A stretch of DNA of 64,000 nucleotides from Pomphorhynchus laevis (Eukaryota; Acanthocephala; Palaeacanthocephala; Echinorhynchida; Pomphorhynchidae), in contig WNNJ02000927.1 of the NCBI GenBank assembly GCA_012934845.2, forward strand, positions 62,001 through 126,000. Reading direction: 5' to 3'. The notes beneath the pieces were generated by a model. It saw nothing but the letters and a program-made list of their open reading frames with translations. It made no database searches and was not told where the DNA came from. A program made the translations under genes and the position numbers. Shown here piece after piece: positions 10,900 to 23,056 of the stretch; within the stretch, counting starts at the first letter, position 1; each line of letters begins with the position of its first letter.

Positions 10900-13469
10900 A
10901 TATCCAAACGCGCTCAACGATCTCTGGTTGTTAAAGAATTTGCAAATTTTACCGAAGGGCTAATATCTGATAGTAAGGGCTCAATTTCCACATAACGTAA
11001 TGTCTTTTGCAATATCTTACCAAAAGTTTCTCGTACCACGTAGTGTCGAACAAATGTTTTCCCGTTGCCACGACAGGACATAGAATGTATAACGGTATTT
11101 GAATCACCACATATGCATTTTTCGGGGGCACTGTGAAGTGGCCAAGCATAGCGAGTGCATATTCCATCTCTAAATTCTACTTTTGAAAGACGTAGTTTCG
11201 ATTCTTCATGAATTCTAGATGAAAGTCACGTTGAAGCACCTTCTGCTTGCGATTGAAGAATTACTTGTCGCATAACATTATTACTTATGTCTAATAAGGC
11301 ATCTACATCTCCCTTTATTTCACCGTTCCGCTCCAGATATCTAGTTTTTGTAATTTCGTTTAACTCAATCCCAACCAATCCGACTTGAAGAGGCAAACAC
11401 ATAGCTGACGAGAAATCCCATTCTGTGTACATAATGTCGACGGGCTGACAATTCCGAGACCACCAAAGGCGGACTCTGAGGCGGACCCAAAGGCGGATTC
11501 CGAGACCACCATAGGCGGACTCCCATCAATGCGTCATGATGTGATTTGACCTGTTATTTATGTTAAAAAATTTTGTCAATGCAATAATCTAGTAGAGCTA
11601 TTATGTGCTGTTTGCATTTGTTTGATCCAAATGCTATATCCATTTATGTTAACAGGCTTTAATGAAACAATTGTATACCACCTGAGGATCATTTTTTGCC
11701 ACAAATGAAAGCCTTTCAATAATGTTGACCCACTCCAACACCTTAGTTCTTAACCATGACTCACTGAAGGTCGAGGTTCCTACTGAACCACCAAGTATTT
11801 CGATGCCTTCCGTTGTTATTTGTATCGATTTTGCGGAGAATATATTCGTGGCTGTTATGTTATCCTTTGCTACTAGAAGTTTGCATTTGTACTCATTTAC
11901 ATAAAATCCATATGCGGGTCCAAACTTCGTTACCATGTCAAGCACACCAACCAGATCTTGTGCTGAACCAACACAAGATAAATCATCTGCATACCATTTT
12001 TGCATAACACGTGGAAATGCCTGGCGTATGCGTTGCATTAGAGGAAGTGTAGCTGCAGCGAACGCAATCATCGATAAGGGATCACCCTGAATAAATCCTT
12101 CTCGTGAAAGCATAAAATCGTTGTCTATAACGAGAGTTTGATCGAACGAATAAGTGTTATGAGGAGCTGTATTTTATTGTGGACAAATGTACTGCATATT
12201 AGACCAAACGACTGTCCTATTTATTCTATTAAACGCATTAGCAATAAACATAAATCATAGGAAGCGTCTAATGAGGTACGGATATTTTTCAAGGCGTATT
12301 CAATACCACACTGTTGGCCAGCGCGCAATTGAATGTTGCCTGCTACGGCTTTGATGTGTATAGATATCTTTCTAAGAATCACTTTCGTAATGATGCGACG
12401 GTAAACTTCTCCGATACCTACGGGACGAATATCTGGATCTCTGTCTAGGGCAATTAACCTGGAGATCATGAATGCACTTGTTGTGCCTGAATTTTGTTTC
12501 ACAGTAGCAAGTCTATATGTCATAGAAGCGATCGCCTTTGCCAATTTTTTAGAATCCCTGTCAAATGAATTGAGTATGTGCTTCCATTCTCCAGCATTAA
12601 CACCAGACGGACCAGCAGATCCTGTTGTTTTTCGTGATTGATTTATAATATCTGCTTCACATATATCATCAATAACGATAAATGGTAAGCTCGACTCCTG
12701 GCATTGGATAATCTAATAATGCATCCATGTTTATCGGTTCACCTGGTGGATGTTTACGAAGTAGTATCTCTTGTACGGTTTCACCATTAATTTCATCGCT
12801 TAAACTTAATAATTTGGTGGTTGGTTTGTCAGACACAATAAAATGCATTGCCCCTTTATATTTTCCTTTTTCAATTTGTTTAATAAAATCTTTGTCCCAC
12901 ATAGACCTATCCACACTTTTTGATGGTCTTAGTCGTGAGTATTGCAATAGACGTCCTTCTTCAATTAGCTCAGATATTCGATTCTCTTTCCATAATTGTA
13001 ATCTTATATTTAACGTACGTCGAAGACAAGCAGATTTTCTTGATAGTGGACGTTGTAGGCAACATTAACAAAGCACTGCAATTTTTTTGAATACCAATCC
13101 ATGATCATTAAGTGTACACGCTAAATCAAATAAGTCAGCAAGTATGTTGATAAATTCCCTACTATCATTGCATTCCTGAAGACCCAATGTATTGGGAGTC
13201 CATTTTATAATTTCCTCATAAGCACTAAGGAAAGTATTCTCAATTGATATATAGATCGTGCTGGTTATATCATGAGTCGGTAGAGTTGAATCGTTATCAA
13301 TAGTACAAGATGACACATTGGATTGATCAGTTAACAGTCGATTCAAGGTAGATTTGTTTTTCTTATTGTGGCAATTGGGGGCCGCACTGTTCACACACGA
13401 AATGCCGTTTTTAGCACACTTGTATCCTTTACATTTAGCTGCCTGTCTATTGTTGTCCAGATTGTACAA
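10900..13469 (-). pseudogene. RLE-type LINE (R2/NeSL/Hero-like), broken copy, RT plus endonuclease
   Basis: Read 5' to 3' on the minus strand. A cysteine cluster (CKGYKCAKNGISC, near 13430) is followed by a linker with LLRKHPPGEP (12750). Next come RT motifs RPVGIGEVYRRIITKVILRK and LRAGQQCGIEYA (12430-12270), NAFNRINRTV (12235), EGFIQGDPLSM (12100) and the catalytic WYADDLSCVG (11990). After these lie a thumb region and, near 11120-10930, a zinc knuckle CGDSNTVIHSMSC followed by RHYVVRETFGKILQK, the start of the restriction-like endonuclease. The order RT, CCHC knuckle, RLE is that of site-preferring early-branching LINEs. At least four frame changes or stops separate these blocks. 11455-11530 also holds a small tandem repeat of GGCGGACTC-type units. 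Confidence 0.75.
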
Positions 13470-13499
13470 CAGTTGTACAATCTGTATGTATCGATTGTA

Positions 13500-13573
13500 T
13501 ATTATTTATCTCGAACTTTTTTATAATATTATTATACTTATAATAATATTTATAATATTATTAATAATATTAT
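13500..13573. repeat. ATT/AAT simple-sequence junction
   Basis: Run of 'ataatattattatacttata' and similar triplets lying exactly between two opposed copies of the same LINE family. It may be tail sequence or a product of the rearrangement that joined them. Confidence 0.6.
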
Positions 13574-15075
13574 TCAGCTTACCCGCCTTGAGAGATATCT
13601 TCCATGAAACAGGAGTTAACATCTGTGAAGATGGATTAACCGTACTGAGCACACCGATTGGAAATCCGCGGTACGTCGAAAGGTTCATTCGCACAGCTGT
13701 CGCTTCCATCTCAAATTCAATAAATCGTTTAGCCGAAATTGACTTAAACGATATACAAGTCGCTTACGCAGCCTTAACTCTTTCAATTCAACATAAATTG
13801 ACATAAATACAACGTTTGAATTTATGCCATGATGATTGGTTTGATCCCATTTCAATGTCGATAAAGGAATTCTTCAAAATAACGTGTGATCTTGACCTAA
13901 TTGAAAACAATGTTCTGTGGCGTGTATTTAAATTAGGAGTTCGTAATGGTGGAATTGGTATCAGAGAAGACAATTGTTTAAATGTGGAATATTCATCATC
14001 CAGAATGCTTTGCACTCCATGTATGGAAGGCCTCACGGGTGCAGATCTCAATCACGTGTAGGATAAAATACTGACTTCAACTCGAATCGCTAAACAAATC
14101 AGAGACAAATCTGAACTAGCTAATATATCCCTTATTTCAGATATCAATCTGAAAACCTCACTCAAACACTTATCAAAGAAAGGAACTTTATCCTGGCTCA
14201 GTGTATACCCGACTCATGATTCTAATACGAGATTAAATAATCTTAAATTTAAAGATGCGTTAGCAGCGCGGTACGGTCTCTTTCAGAAGAATGCTCCAGG
14301 CAAATGTCAATGCGGAGAACAATTATTATTACCAGACTCCCTTACATGCAGGCTAGGCGGACTCCCATCAATGCGTCATTATGTGATTCACGACATATTA
14401 AGTAAGAAATTAACAGAGGTAAGTCATAACGTTCAGATTGAGCCGTCATGAATTCCGTCAATAACAATGTTATATTCGAAAATCACACAACAACCAGAGA
14501 TAACGATGGAAGGCTTGTCATCGCTTGTTACGGACTGTATGGCGATAGAACGGTGCGTACTATCATGGATGTATGCGTTTTCAACGCGTTCGCACCTTCT
14601 AACAGCTTGAAAACAGTAGATGCATGTTTCGAATATCACGAAACAAGAAAGAAGAGCAAATATCTGGAAAGAGTTACTGTTGCTGAACACGCAACATTCA
14701 TACCTGTGGTTTGTTTCATACTGGGGTGGTGTCGGTAAAGAAGCCAGTCAATTATTAAAGCGGATCGCCAGACTGCAATATCTAAAAAACGGAGCTCAAT
14801 ATTCACAACAAATATCGAAGATTCGATCGTGCCTTGGAATAGCATTTTGTCGTATGATTTCACGATGTATTCGCGGGGCACGATAATCACGGAACTGCCC
14901 ATCCTCGTCTTGTCTCGACGATGTAGTGACTACAGCCTCACATTGAAGGACTTGAGATTACTTTGAACATGTTTATCCCATTGTCTAGCCAAAAACGGCC
15001 CGTCATAAAAGGTCTAATTGATCCACTTGTTTGTAACTTATTTCGACTGTATTATTTAGTGTTTTTTTTAAATAA
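13574..15075 (+). pseudogene. Second copy of the RLE-LINE, 5'-truncated, opposite strand
   Basis: Begins in the RT thumb (GVNICEDGLTVLSTPIGNP, 13607), matching the minus copy's SIQITTEGIEILGGSVG. Then come KLGVRNGGIGIREDN (13935), TLSWLSVYPTHD (14180), and the zinc knuckle CQCGEQL...LTCRLGGLPSMRHYVI (14310-14395). The endonuclease body follows: RTIMDVCVFNAF (14556), YHETRKKSKYLERVTVAEHA (14640), WGGVGKEASQLLKRIA and CLGIAFCRMISRCIRGAR (14720-14886). The last part is the usual C-terminal end of this endonuclease family. Several frame changes; non-functional. It lies head to head with the copy at 10900-13469. Confidence 0.75.
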
Positions 15076-15089
15076 ATGTCTCTCAATAA

Positions 15090-15170
15090 TATTATTCTAT
15101 TTTTAATAATACGTATCCAATATTATATTGTATATAATATTGTATAATATTAGTATACAATAATAATGTA
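15090..15170. repeat. A+T repeat family, copy 3
   Basis: 'taatacgtatccaatattat', 'attgtatataatattgtata', 'agtatacaataataat', directly after the 3' end of the plus-strand RLE-LINE, which hints that the repeat may belong to that element's tail. Confidence 0.6.
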
Positions 15171-15633
15171 TATGTAAATCGTTGCCCAAAATTTGAAAGT
15201 GCTCATAAAATCCTTAATATTGATAGCCAGTCAATTTTCTACAAATTAAAGTGAATAAAAATAAAAATAAGGGCTATATCTAAAGGTTATATTACAATAT
15301 TTCATCATCTGAATGTAAGATAATTTACCGTGCTTTGATGTATAAACAAGCATTAGCTTAGTCAATATGCCATTGCGATATTCATCTATATTGATATAGA
15401 TGTTATTTTTAATTGAATATTATGTTTTGCAAAATCAGTAACCTACTAACCTGCTAATTTACATAGATGTTTTATTTTTTAATTAAGATACATAAATAAT
15501 AACATTTTGATAATGTTATCTACCCAGTAGTAAACATCGTACAGTTAAAACAAAAATTTCAAATGTGAGACAGATCATTATCAACGAAAATGTTGTTAAT
15601 GTTTGATAATAAGAGTTCAACATAAAAAATTAC

Positions 15634-15711
15634 CTTCGCTGATTCTTAGGCCTTCGTTTACTTAATACTTTCACCTTCATTTCAGGACTAAAGACTGGTG
15701 GTAAGCCTAGT
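15634..15711 (-). CDS. Internal exon of host gene 1
   Basis: A 78-nt exon on the minus strand, with acceptor AAATACCAG at its 5' side and donor CGAAG|GTAATT at 15634. Read in the phase set by its neighbours, it gives R|LGLPPVFSPEMKVKV... ending KRRPKNQR|R, a basic, proline-bearing stretch with no stop. Both junctions split an Arg codon after AG, as do the flanking exons. The exon length is a multiple of three, so it could be skipped without shifting frame. No homologue recognised; confidence rests on splice sites plus phase agreement. Confidence 0.55.
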
Positions 15712-16023
15712 CTGGTATTTTATACAAATACCACACAATTCTCAAATGTAATTTTTAAGAAGTGAACATGATAATATTTATATCTATATATGAAATGCTA
15801 AACATATTTTCAGAAAAACTTGAATAATATACAGTAATCCGGAAAATATGGCTCTAAAACATGCTCGACATTATTAGCCACTAGATGCGGTCTTGAAGAG
15901 CACAGGAAAAATGTAAATTAACAAAAACGACGAAAATTTTAAATCAGAACTATAAGAATATATAAATGTAACATCAAATTTATTAATAAAATAAATTTGT
16001 TAATATCTGGTAATATTACTTAC

Positions 16024-16050
16024 CTACATCTGGTGGAGAAGATATTAGTC
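16024..16050 (-). CDS. Possible 27-nt microexon of host gene 1
   Basis: On the minus strand, acceptor TTTGATATTATAG and a near-perfect donor GTAG|GTAAGTAAT bracket 27 nt. In the phase of host gene 1 it would insert R-TNIFSTRC-R between the exons at 21459 and 15634 and keep the frame. The donor is the best in the region. The peptide itself is not informative, and another frame (LISSPPDV) is also open, so this could belong to something else. Confidence 0.35.
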
Positions 16051-16572
16051 CTATAATATCAAATCGGGTTTTAAATATTTCAAAAACTAAGAATATATAT
16101 GAAAATATTTCCACAAAGTAGAGTTTACGCTGACATTATATAATTTATAAATACCAAACGTCCTTCAAATTAAATATATTTGGAATATGAAGAAAGACGG
16201 TTAAGAATAGTCCTTCAGATTTAAAAAAAGAGTCCTTCTGATAAAATACTTAAGTTAAAAAGAGAATTTTTTCATTTAAAAAGTCCGAAATGTAAAACAC
16301 TTTGGACGGATACTCAATTTATTCCTTTATCTCATTTATAGGTACACATCTATCAAACGATATCTTGAGCAACAGTGACCAACAATGACAATACTGTTAT
16401 AATAACTATATTATTATGTATATTGATTTATTTATTATTTATATTGATTTATTTATCTATTATATTATATTATATTGATTTATAGAGATTGCATTGATTT
16501 ACAATGTAATCATTAGTTAGAATGCAGAACTCTAATTATAGAGATTACTATTAGATAGTTTCATAGTTAGTT

Positions 16573-16731
16573 AATTATTACAAGAAAGCGAGGAAACAGA
16601 AATATTTATTTGATTTCAAAATCAAATAAATAACATACAACCCTGAAGATGATGGGCAGTAGTTCCGTCAAAATATTGGATTTTTGTAATCAAATAAATA
16701 TTCCTGTTTCCTCGCCTTCTTGTAATAATTC
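16573..16731. repeat. Fold-back element, family D
   Basis: Arms 'ttacaagaaagcgaggaaac' and 'gtttcctcgccttcttgtaa' are inverted copies, extended by 'atatttatttgatt'/'aatcaaataaatat'. The centre holds CCTGAAGATGATGGGCAGTA followed by GTCAAAATATTGG, a worn version of the CUGAAGA...GAAAUAUC module of family B. Confidence 0.65.
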
Positions 16732-19160
16732 GGATTGGAAACGAATTTTCTCAGTTAATTAATTATATATTAAATTTAATTAATATCTAATTATAGAGAT
16801 TACATAGATTGACGTTGATTACATTTATAGAGATTTACATGGATTTATTGATTTATGTTCTGTGATTTAAAGTAGTAAAAACTTATTGTTTTTACCTCGA
16901 TGCGTGTTACGGCGGAAACACTGTGAACTACTATTTCCACACATCGTTTTCGAAGTAATATATTTATATCTGCATTTATAAAGAACACTATTGATGACTA
17001 GCTAACAATGATAGTTGTCAATTGTCAAATAATAATTTCATTTGGTTGCCGAGATTTGGACCATAGTCCAAATATATCAGTATTTTTATAACTAGTGTAT
17101 TATCCATGCTTTACAGATGTTTTGTAAATGACAATTACAAATAACTCTAACTTATGTACTTGAAGCATTGAGGTGAAAATATTTAAATAGACGCAAACGT
17201 ATTGTCTCTTATTAATATATAATTAGTACAATTTGAAGGTATGAAATTGTTTCTACTATTACATGTCGAACATGATTATTTGATAGTATAGTAACATTAA
17301 GTATTTGTAATAAACTTTATTTTGATTCTAATGTGACATTAAATGTTTAGTGTAAGATAACCTAAACAAGTTGCACAGCCTCATATCCTCGAATCGCGTA
17401 ATTTAGTTTATAGACTTTGCTATTCGAGATTTCAACGTTTACTGCTACAAGCGGGTGACACAATTCACAACCAAGCATGTTCTTAATATACTAAACTGGC
17501 ATAGTCTAACCATCAATTCTAGCTGGCTTAAATTGTTTCGTTTTCTCTTTGTCATATTTAGCGAAATACCTTATGTTATGATCTGTGTGATAACCATAAG
17601 CAGGCTATCTTCTAGTCTGCTTAAAGGATAAGGTCAATAACATTTTTATACATATTAATGAATATTAATAACTCTGGCTATTTCTTTTTATCTAAATGCT
17701 ATCTAATGTATAGTGAAAACTGTATAGTAAGATAAGTAATAAATTCGATAAACGAAATTATATTTAAAATTTATCATAACGATCTGCTTCCTGTTGTTAA
17801 GCACACATGTTATGTAAATTAGATAAACAGAAACCAATTGTTAAAATGGAAAAATCGGCTTAGTATATACTATTTCAATTTTTATTAGCTAATTGAATAT
17901 TCTGTTTATGCAGGCATGAATCGTTTTTTAATTGTGTAAGAAGTAGTAGCAAAAAGGTTGTTCAGACTAGTGAAAAAAGTTAACAAAAGCTATTTTAAAA
18001 AAGTAGATTGAAAAATGCAAAAAATACACTCATGTTAGTTTAAAGCTTGGAATGAGATGATTACTCCAAAATTGACAAAACATATGCTGCTAATTTATTA
18101 TATATTCCAATAATCGGGGGATATAGATTTAATTTCGAATTAATGTTGATTATCGGGTTACATAGTTTTACACAGCGCCTAATGTGTGAAATCCGCGTGA
18201 TCAATTATACCCATGTGCGCGTTAGAATAATTTGATTTTTATGCTAGCAAAATCGATGAATAATTATAATTTCAAGTAAATAATCTCATGTAAACCTCAT
18301 ATATCTACTTAATAAAACCTTATTGCAATTATGCGATTTAATTGTTCACATGTTTATCTTGTTATTTGTGTACATCATACAGGCATGATGAGATTAAAAC
18401 GCAGCTGCATATTTATTGATGTTGTTTTTTTATTAATTAATCAGATTACTCATTAGCAACTATTTAGTAAGACAGTAATATGTCAAATTGCGTTTGTATA
18501 CAAAATGTATCAGTTACAAATTGATAACGAAATTGTTTTTTATTAATTTGGTTAATAATAAAAAAAATATGTTAATGAATAATTAAGTATTGACTATTAC
18601 CAACAGACGGATATATTCTGTGCTATTTTCGCGTAAAATCAGTATCAATTAATTGCTTGATCTATCTAGTACCTGTAATGCAAATGATATCGTTCTATAT
18701 GAGAGATTTGTAAATGTTAGCTTTTCGTAGTGTTAAATTTTCGGCTATATGGATCAATTTCAGCTCTGGCAGTATCCATTAATTTAGTATTAATAGGTAT
18801 ATCTATTATCTATTACCCATTAATTTAGTATTAGTAAAACATTGGATTATAGATGAGTTGAAGCGAGGGTAAAATATAAATAAGCAATTTGGTAATTTAT
18901 CTCATTTTATACAGCAGTAAAACATTTTACAATACATGCTTCAAACGTGACGGAATAGTAAGACAGCGGAGAGTTATATTTTTAACAGACAATAACAGCA
19001 TTATTAATATGTTATATTTTATGTTGCACTTTAGCAAATCATTTCGAAAACAAATTTTATGATTTAGAGTTTTGGGGAATTATATAATACATCAATTTTA
19101 ACGGCACAGCGATTTTCACGTAAAATATACAAATTATCATTTACGACTATTTAGTATATA
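16732..19160. other. Probable intron of host gene 1; nothing recognised
   Basis: A+T-rich with scattered stops in all frames and no retroelement peptide recognised. Confidence 0.4.
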
Positions 19161-19164
19161 GTAT

Positions 19165-19400
19165 GACCCCTAATTCTTATTTTGATACATCGTCTATTAT
19201 TTGTTAGTCAATTCATAAAAATTGACTTTTATTTTAAATTTCAACTTTAAATTTTAACTTGGTATAAATTATACAAAATCTTATCGTATTTATTTTTTAT
19301 AATTATTTGATTATTTTATTTTTATCATCATGTTTAATTTATAAATAATTTAATATACGTATATTGAGTTACCTGATGTGACTTATTATCACAAATCTTT
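19165..19400 (+). repeat. Partial Penelope-like terminal repeat
   Basis: 'ttattttgatacatcgtcta', 'tagtcaattcataaaaattg' and 'aatttaatatacgtatattg' match in order the terminal region seen at 2866-3190 and 38410-38700. The GAAACCTGATA start is missing, so the copy is truncated. Confidence 0.5.
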
Positions 19401-19635
19401 AAGCCATTGAGCAGTCGCTCAACGAGATTTAAGCCGGTAAAGATTTGTGATATAAATACTAATTTGTATATTTAACTTGTAATAAACTTCTTGTAAAAAT
19501 GAAGTCTTCAAATTCAATGTATTTTTTTACTTCTGTCTATATTATCATATATTCGCGAAATGCAACAAACTGTCTATCAATCGTGCAATTTAAAAAAATG
19601 TTCATTTGAAATTTTTGAAATTTTGAAATAAACAA

Positions 19636-19859
19636 TATTTTAAATGGTTGATACTGATCCATTATTGATAAATAATTATTGGAGCTGGATCAAAGGAAAA
19701 AGGTTTTTTTTATATTTCGCCAATTTCCGTTAGCATCTTCAGAAATTACCTTATTTACCTCTTCTTCAGAAAATTAGCTAATTTTTTGAAGATGCTAACA
19801 GAAATTGGCGAAATATCAAAACATTTCTTCTTTTCTTTGATCCAGCTCTAATAATTATT
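19636..19859. repeat. Fold-back element, family B
   Basis: Arms 'aataattattggagctggat' and 'atccagctctaataattatt' are inverted. The inner part holds TATTTCGCCAATTTCCGTTAGCATCTTCAG on one side, broken here only for length by loop sequence, and TTGAAGATGCTAACAGAAAT then TGGCGAAATATCA on the other. Same family as 10213 and 39826. Confidence 0.75.
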
Positions 19860-21458
19860 TATAAACAAATTTTTTTCAAATAAATATTTATTTTAGAATT
19901 TTATTCATGCTCACAAAAATACAATAATAAATATATCATTAGTCATTTAATATAAATAGAATGATATTGATTCAGAACAACTTCCATTAAAATGTCAATA
20001 TACAAAGTGTATAAATATAAAATTATTTTAGCAGTGACTTTAATATGTAATATATAAAATACATTTATTGTAATGTTCGAGATTCTTGAGAAAATGAATC
20101 TAATAATATTGTGATATAGTTTTGCTAACTGTGGAGTCATTCAAGGAGACCCATCGAGTTCACTTTTCTTTTCATTTTTGTAATATATTTGCTATCAGAT
20201 ATTCGAGCAATCTTTGATATCATATTAATTAACCAAATAATATATTTGTCATCCTTTCTTTTGGGATATCATTACGGTATAGCGTTCTCTAAACGCCTTA
20301 AATGCATATTGAATGACTAATCAAATTAGAAGAACTTAACATTAATAAATCATACAGTTTAATGATCCATACTACTTTCAGGTAGAACTTTTACCTTGTA
20401 CTCTACTATTTAATTGTTCAAAAATAACTACACCAATATAGTTATAATGCTTTCTTCTAAATGGCTGTTCCAACTTGAATGTCAAACAGCAAATATCACA
20501 ATATCTATTTATTTTGTTTCCAACTCATCAGTCTATTCATATTCAAAGCGCTATCTGATTATTTCGTACCATGCTCAAAATATCATAATGCAATATGGAT
20601 TTATTTATTCTAATCTGACCAATCACTGTCTAATTTAAACCCAATCGATAAGTGCTAAATGAAATTCGCTAAGCACATTACCGGTGCCTAATCAGATTTG
20701 TTCTAAGCCATCGTAAGGTAATTTCAAAATGTCCAACTTGACCTACGTATTTTACACTATACGTTGTCCTCTTCAAACAGAAATTGTGTTAACATTTTAA
20801 TAAGTTTAAAACAAGATATCTTTACTCAACATATATATGTGTCTTTTTCTGCATTTCTGCATCTATTCAAACAAAATGGAGAAATTTCACGAACGCAAGA
20901 ATAAGCTTCAATCGGGAGGGTGTCCATTTACGATCATCTTATATAAATTTTGTTCTATTCGTATTCTCGTCCTCAATCGCATATTTTCAACTTGCCGCTA
21001 TAAATTTTCCTTCAAACATGTTCATTCTTACTCTTCACGTTTTTGACTGTGAGCAGCACATTTCACAAATAGGACGTATTAGGATTGACGGATTGCATTG
21101 TTGTTAGCAATGCCTAAGATATCATTATTTAACAGAGTCGTGAACAATATAACCTAGTCAGCCACATCGAATGAATTACAGCTATGAGCATTACTCGATG
21201 ATGATAACAATCAAGTTAAAGAGGAAAGCTTTACAGCTGATATTTATAAGAGATCGCTTGTACGTTTTATTTTTTGTAAGCTTTCTGGGCTTATTTTTTC
21301 AATGTTCAAGACTTTTCTGTGGTTAATATAAAGCGTATCATTATTAATTTTAGAGTTAAATAAATAACTTTTTATAAGCAAGTTTTTATTAATTTTATAT
21401 GTGAATAATAAAATTACTCATAGCAATAAAACACTAAAATACGATTGATTATAATTAC
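19860..21458. other. Probable intron of host gene 1; nothing recognised
   Basis: Short ORFs only, without recognisable products. Confidence 0.4.
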
Positions 21459-21518
21459 CTTCGCTTGTGAATATCATGATCATCAAACGATAATTCAGAG
21501 ATGGATGAAAGTGTTGGT
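21459..21518 (-). CDS. Internal exon of host gene 1
   Basis: A 60-nt exon on the minus strand. A very good acceptor (TTTTCTTGTTTTTAG) lies at 21518 and a donor CGAAG|GTAATT at 21459, the same donor sequence as the exon at 15634. In phase it reads R|PTLSSISELSFDDHDIHKR|R: serine-rich, then acidic, then a basic end. Both junctions fall after AG of a split Arg codon. Lengths of 60 and 78 nt and matching phases argue that these are sister exons of one transcript. Confidence 0.6.
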
Positions 21519-22061
21519 CTAAAAACAAGAAAATATATTAATGTCACATAAGAATATTAGTTTGCAAGTGCTGTTAACAATTGAATTTATTAAATTTCCA
21601 ATTCGATTAAATGATGGCGAAATACCGCATATATCACCTTTACGATTATTTTGAATACATTTTTTTCACATACACAACATGTTCAAAATAAAATTAATCA
21701 GACCGTTGTTATCATATTTTAACTTAAATAAGCAGAATTTAAGATATCGTTACGGATTCAATATGATAGGAACTGAGCATAAGTAGCAATTTCGATATTG
21801 AGTTTAAATGTTGCTCCGATATTGGAGCGGGTTATTTGAGAAACTGCTACCCATTTAAACAAATCATTTTATATCTATATCATTTTATATTTATACCATT
21901 AGTTTTAAAAATTGTAATTATATTAATTTTAAAAACTAAGTATGATATCAATTATTCAAAATAAAACTTAATTATATATCATGAATCTCAAAAGAGAGTG
22001 AGACCAATCCGCGTGAAATACGTTGTTATCATTGAAGTCAGACGCGGAAGAACGGTAGCAA

Positions 22062-22142
22062 GTACCGTTTCGTCATCACAATGACTCATCAGTGCCAGAT
22101 CCCTCCCACTACTGGATGCAGAGGAGGACTGGCAGACGGCAC
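22062..22142 (-). ncRNA. Hammerhead ribozyme, unit 1
   Basis: Read on the minus strand. Stem III GUGCCGU pairs with ACGGUAC; the cleavage triplet is GUC (C at 22135). Stem I UGCCAG/CUGGCA continues as CCUCC/GGAGG with a loop of about 16 nt. The core CUGAUGA is followed by stem II GUCAU-UGUG-AUGAC, then GAAA. Every invariant core base (C3, G5, A6, G8, A9, G12, A13, A14) is present. Stems I and II are closed and stem III is open, which is type III topology. Confidence 0.85.
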
Positions 22143-22380
22143 ACGAGTCATGTGTATGAAGTACAAGAAAGATTTCTGGTAACTTCACATTGAGTGATAA
22201 ATCAGCACTACTGCTTCACCAAATAGGATCATTAGCAAAAGCACTGGCAAATGCCAGCGCAGGTCTCTTGAATATCGGCTAACTTAAATCATGAATCTCA
22301 GAGGAGAGTGAGACCATTCCGCGTGAAATACGTTGTTATCATTGAAGCCAGACGCGGAAGAACGACGATAACAGTAGCAA

Positions 22381-22461
22381 GTACCGTTTCGTCATCACAA
22401 TGACTCATCAGTGCCAGATCCCTCCCACTACTGGATACATAGGAGGACTGGCAGACGGCAC
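22381..22461 (-). ncRNA. Hammerhead ribozyme, unit 2
   Basis: Same fold and intact core as unit 1. Changes are confined to the stem I loop (UAUGUAUCC in place of UCUGCAUCC). Predicted cleavage after the GUC at about 22454-22456. Confidence 0.85.
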
Positions 22462-22699
22462 ACGAGTCATGTGTATGAAGTACCAGAAAGATTTCTGGTA
22501 ACTTCACATTGAGTGCTAAATCAGCACTACTGCTTCACCAAATAGGATCATTAGCAAAAGCACTGGCAAATGCCAGCTCAGGTCTCTTGAATATCGGCTA
22601 ACTTAAATCATGAATATCAAAGGAGAGTGAGACCATTCCGCGTGAAATACGTTGTTATCATTGAAGCCAGACGCGGAAGAACGACGATAACAGTAGCGA

Positions 22700-22781
22700 G
22701 TACCGTTTCGTCATCACAATGACTCATTAGTGCTAGATCCCCTCTCACTACTGGATGCAGAGTAGGACTGACAGACGGCAC
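22700..22781 (-). ncRNA. Hammerhead ribozyme, unit 3, probably inactive
   Basis: Same stems, but the core reads CUAAUGA in place of CUGAUGA, replacing the invariant G5. Stem I is also weakened (UGUCAG/CUAGCA). Likely dead, while the rest of the unit is still very close to its neighbours. Confidence 0.75.
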
Positions 22782-23056
22782 ACGAGTCATGTGTATGAAG
22801 TACCAGAAAGATTTCTGGTAACTTCACATTGAGTGCTAAATCAGCACTACTGCTTCACCAAATAGGATCATTAGCAAAAGCACTGGCAAATGCCAGCGCA
22901 GGTCTCTTGAATATCGGCTAACTTAAATCATGAATCTCAAAACAATTTGGTTTCCGATAAACATACATTCCAGATTATTCCTGTCAGTTCCAGATTATTC
23001 CTGTCAGTTCCGCTCGCTACGCTCGCGGATTGAGCTCAATCTATCGATAAAAGGTC

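Larger units (their letters stand above)
21981..22940 (-). repeat. Retrozyme-like tandem array, three units of 310-320 bp
   Basis: Units begin with ATGAATCTCA (or ATGAATATCA) at 21981, 22291 and 22610; a fourth begins at 22930 and is cut by a LINE. Periods are 310, 319 and 320 bp; unit 1 lacks nine bases near 22055. Units are nearly identical, so the array is young or kept uniform. Each has a GC-richer hammerhead ribozyme on the minus strand, an inverted pair CCGCGT...ACGCGG at one side, and the hairpin ACCAGAAAGATTTCTGGT. No protein is encoded: open frames of 66-69 codons here are read through the ribozyme and differ between units. Known animal retrozymes are non-coding repeats of this size whose RNAs cut themselves and circularise. 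Confidence 0.8.

Noticed and set aside
13354-13806. 150-codon plus-strand ORF across the LINE junction
   Set aside because: It joins antisense of one LINE copy, the ATT tract and the start of the other copy. Only its last third is real LINE sequence.
21988-22507. Repeated 66-69-codon minus-strand ORFs in the array as a small protein
   Set aside because: They read straight through the ribozyme stems, differ by a nine-base gap between units and are lost in unit 3. The conserved features are RNA stems, not codons.
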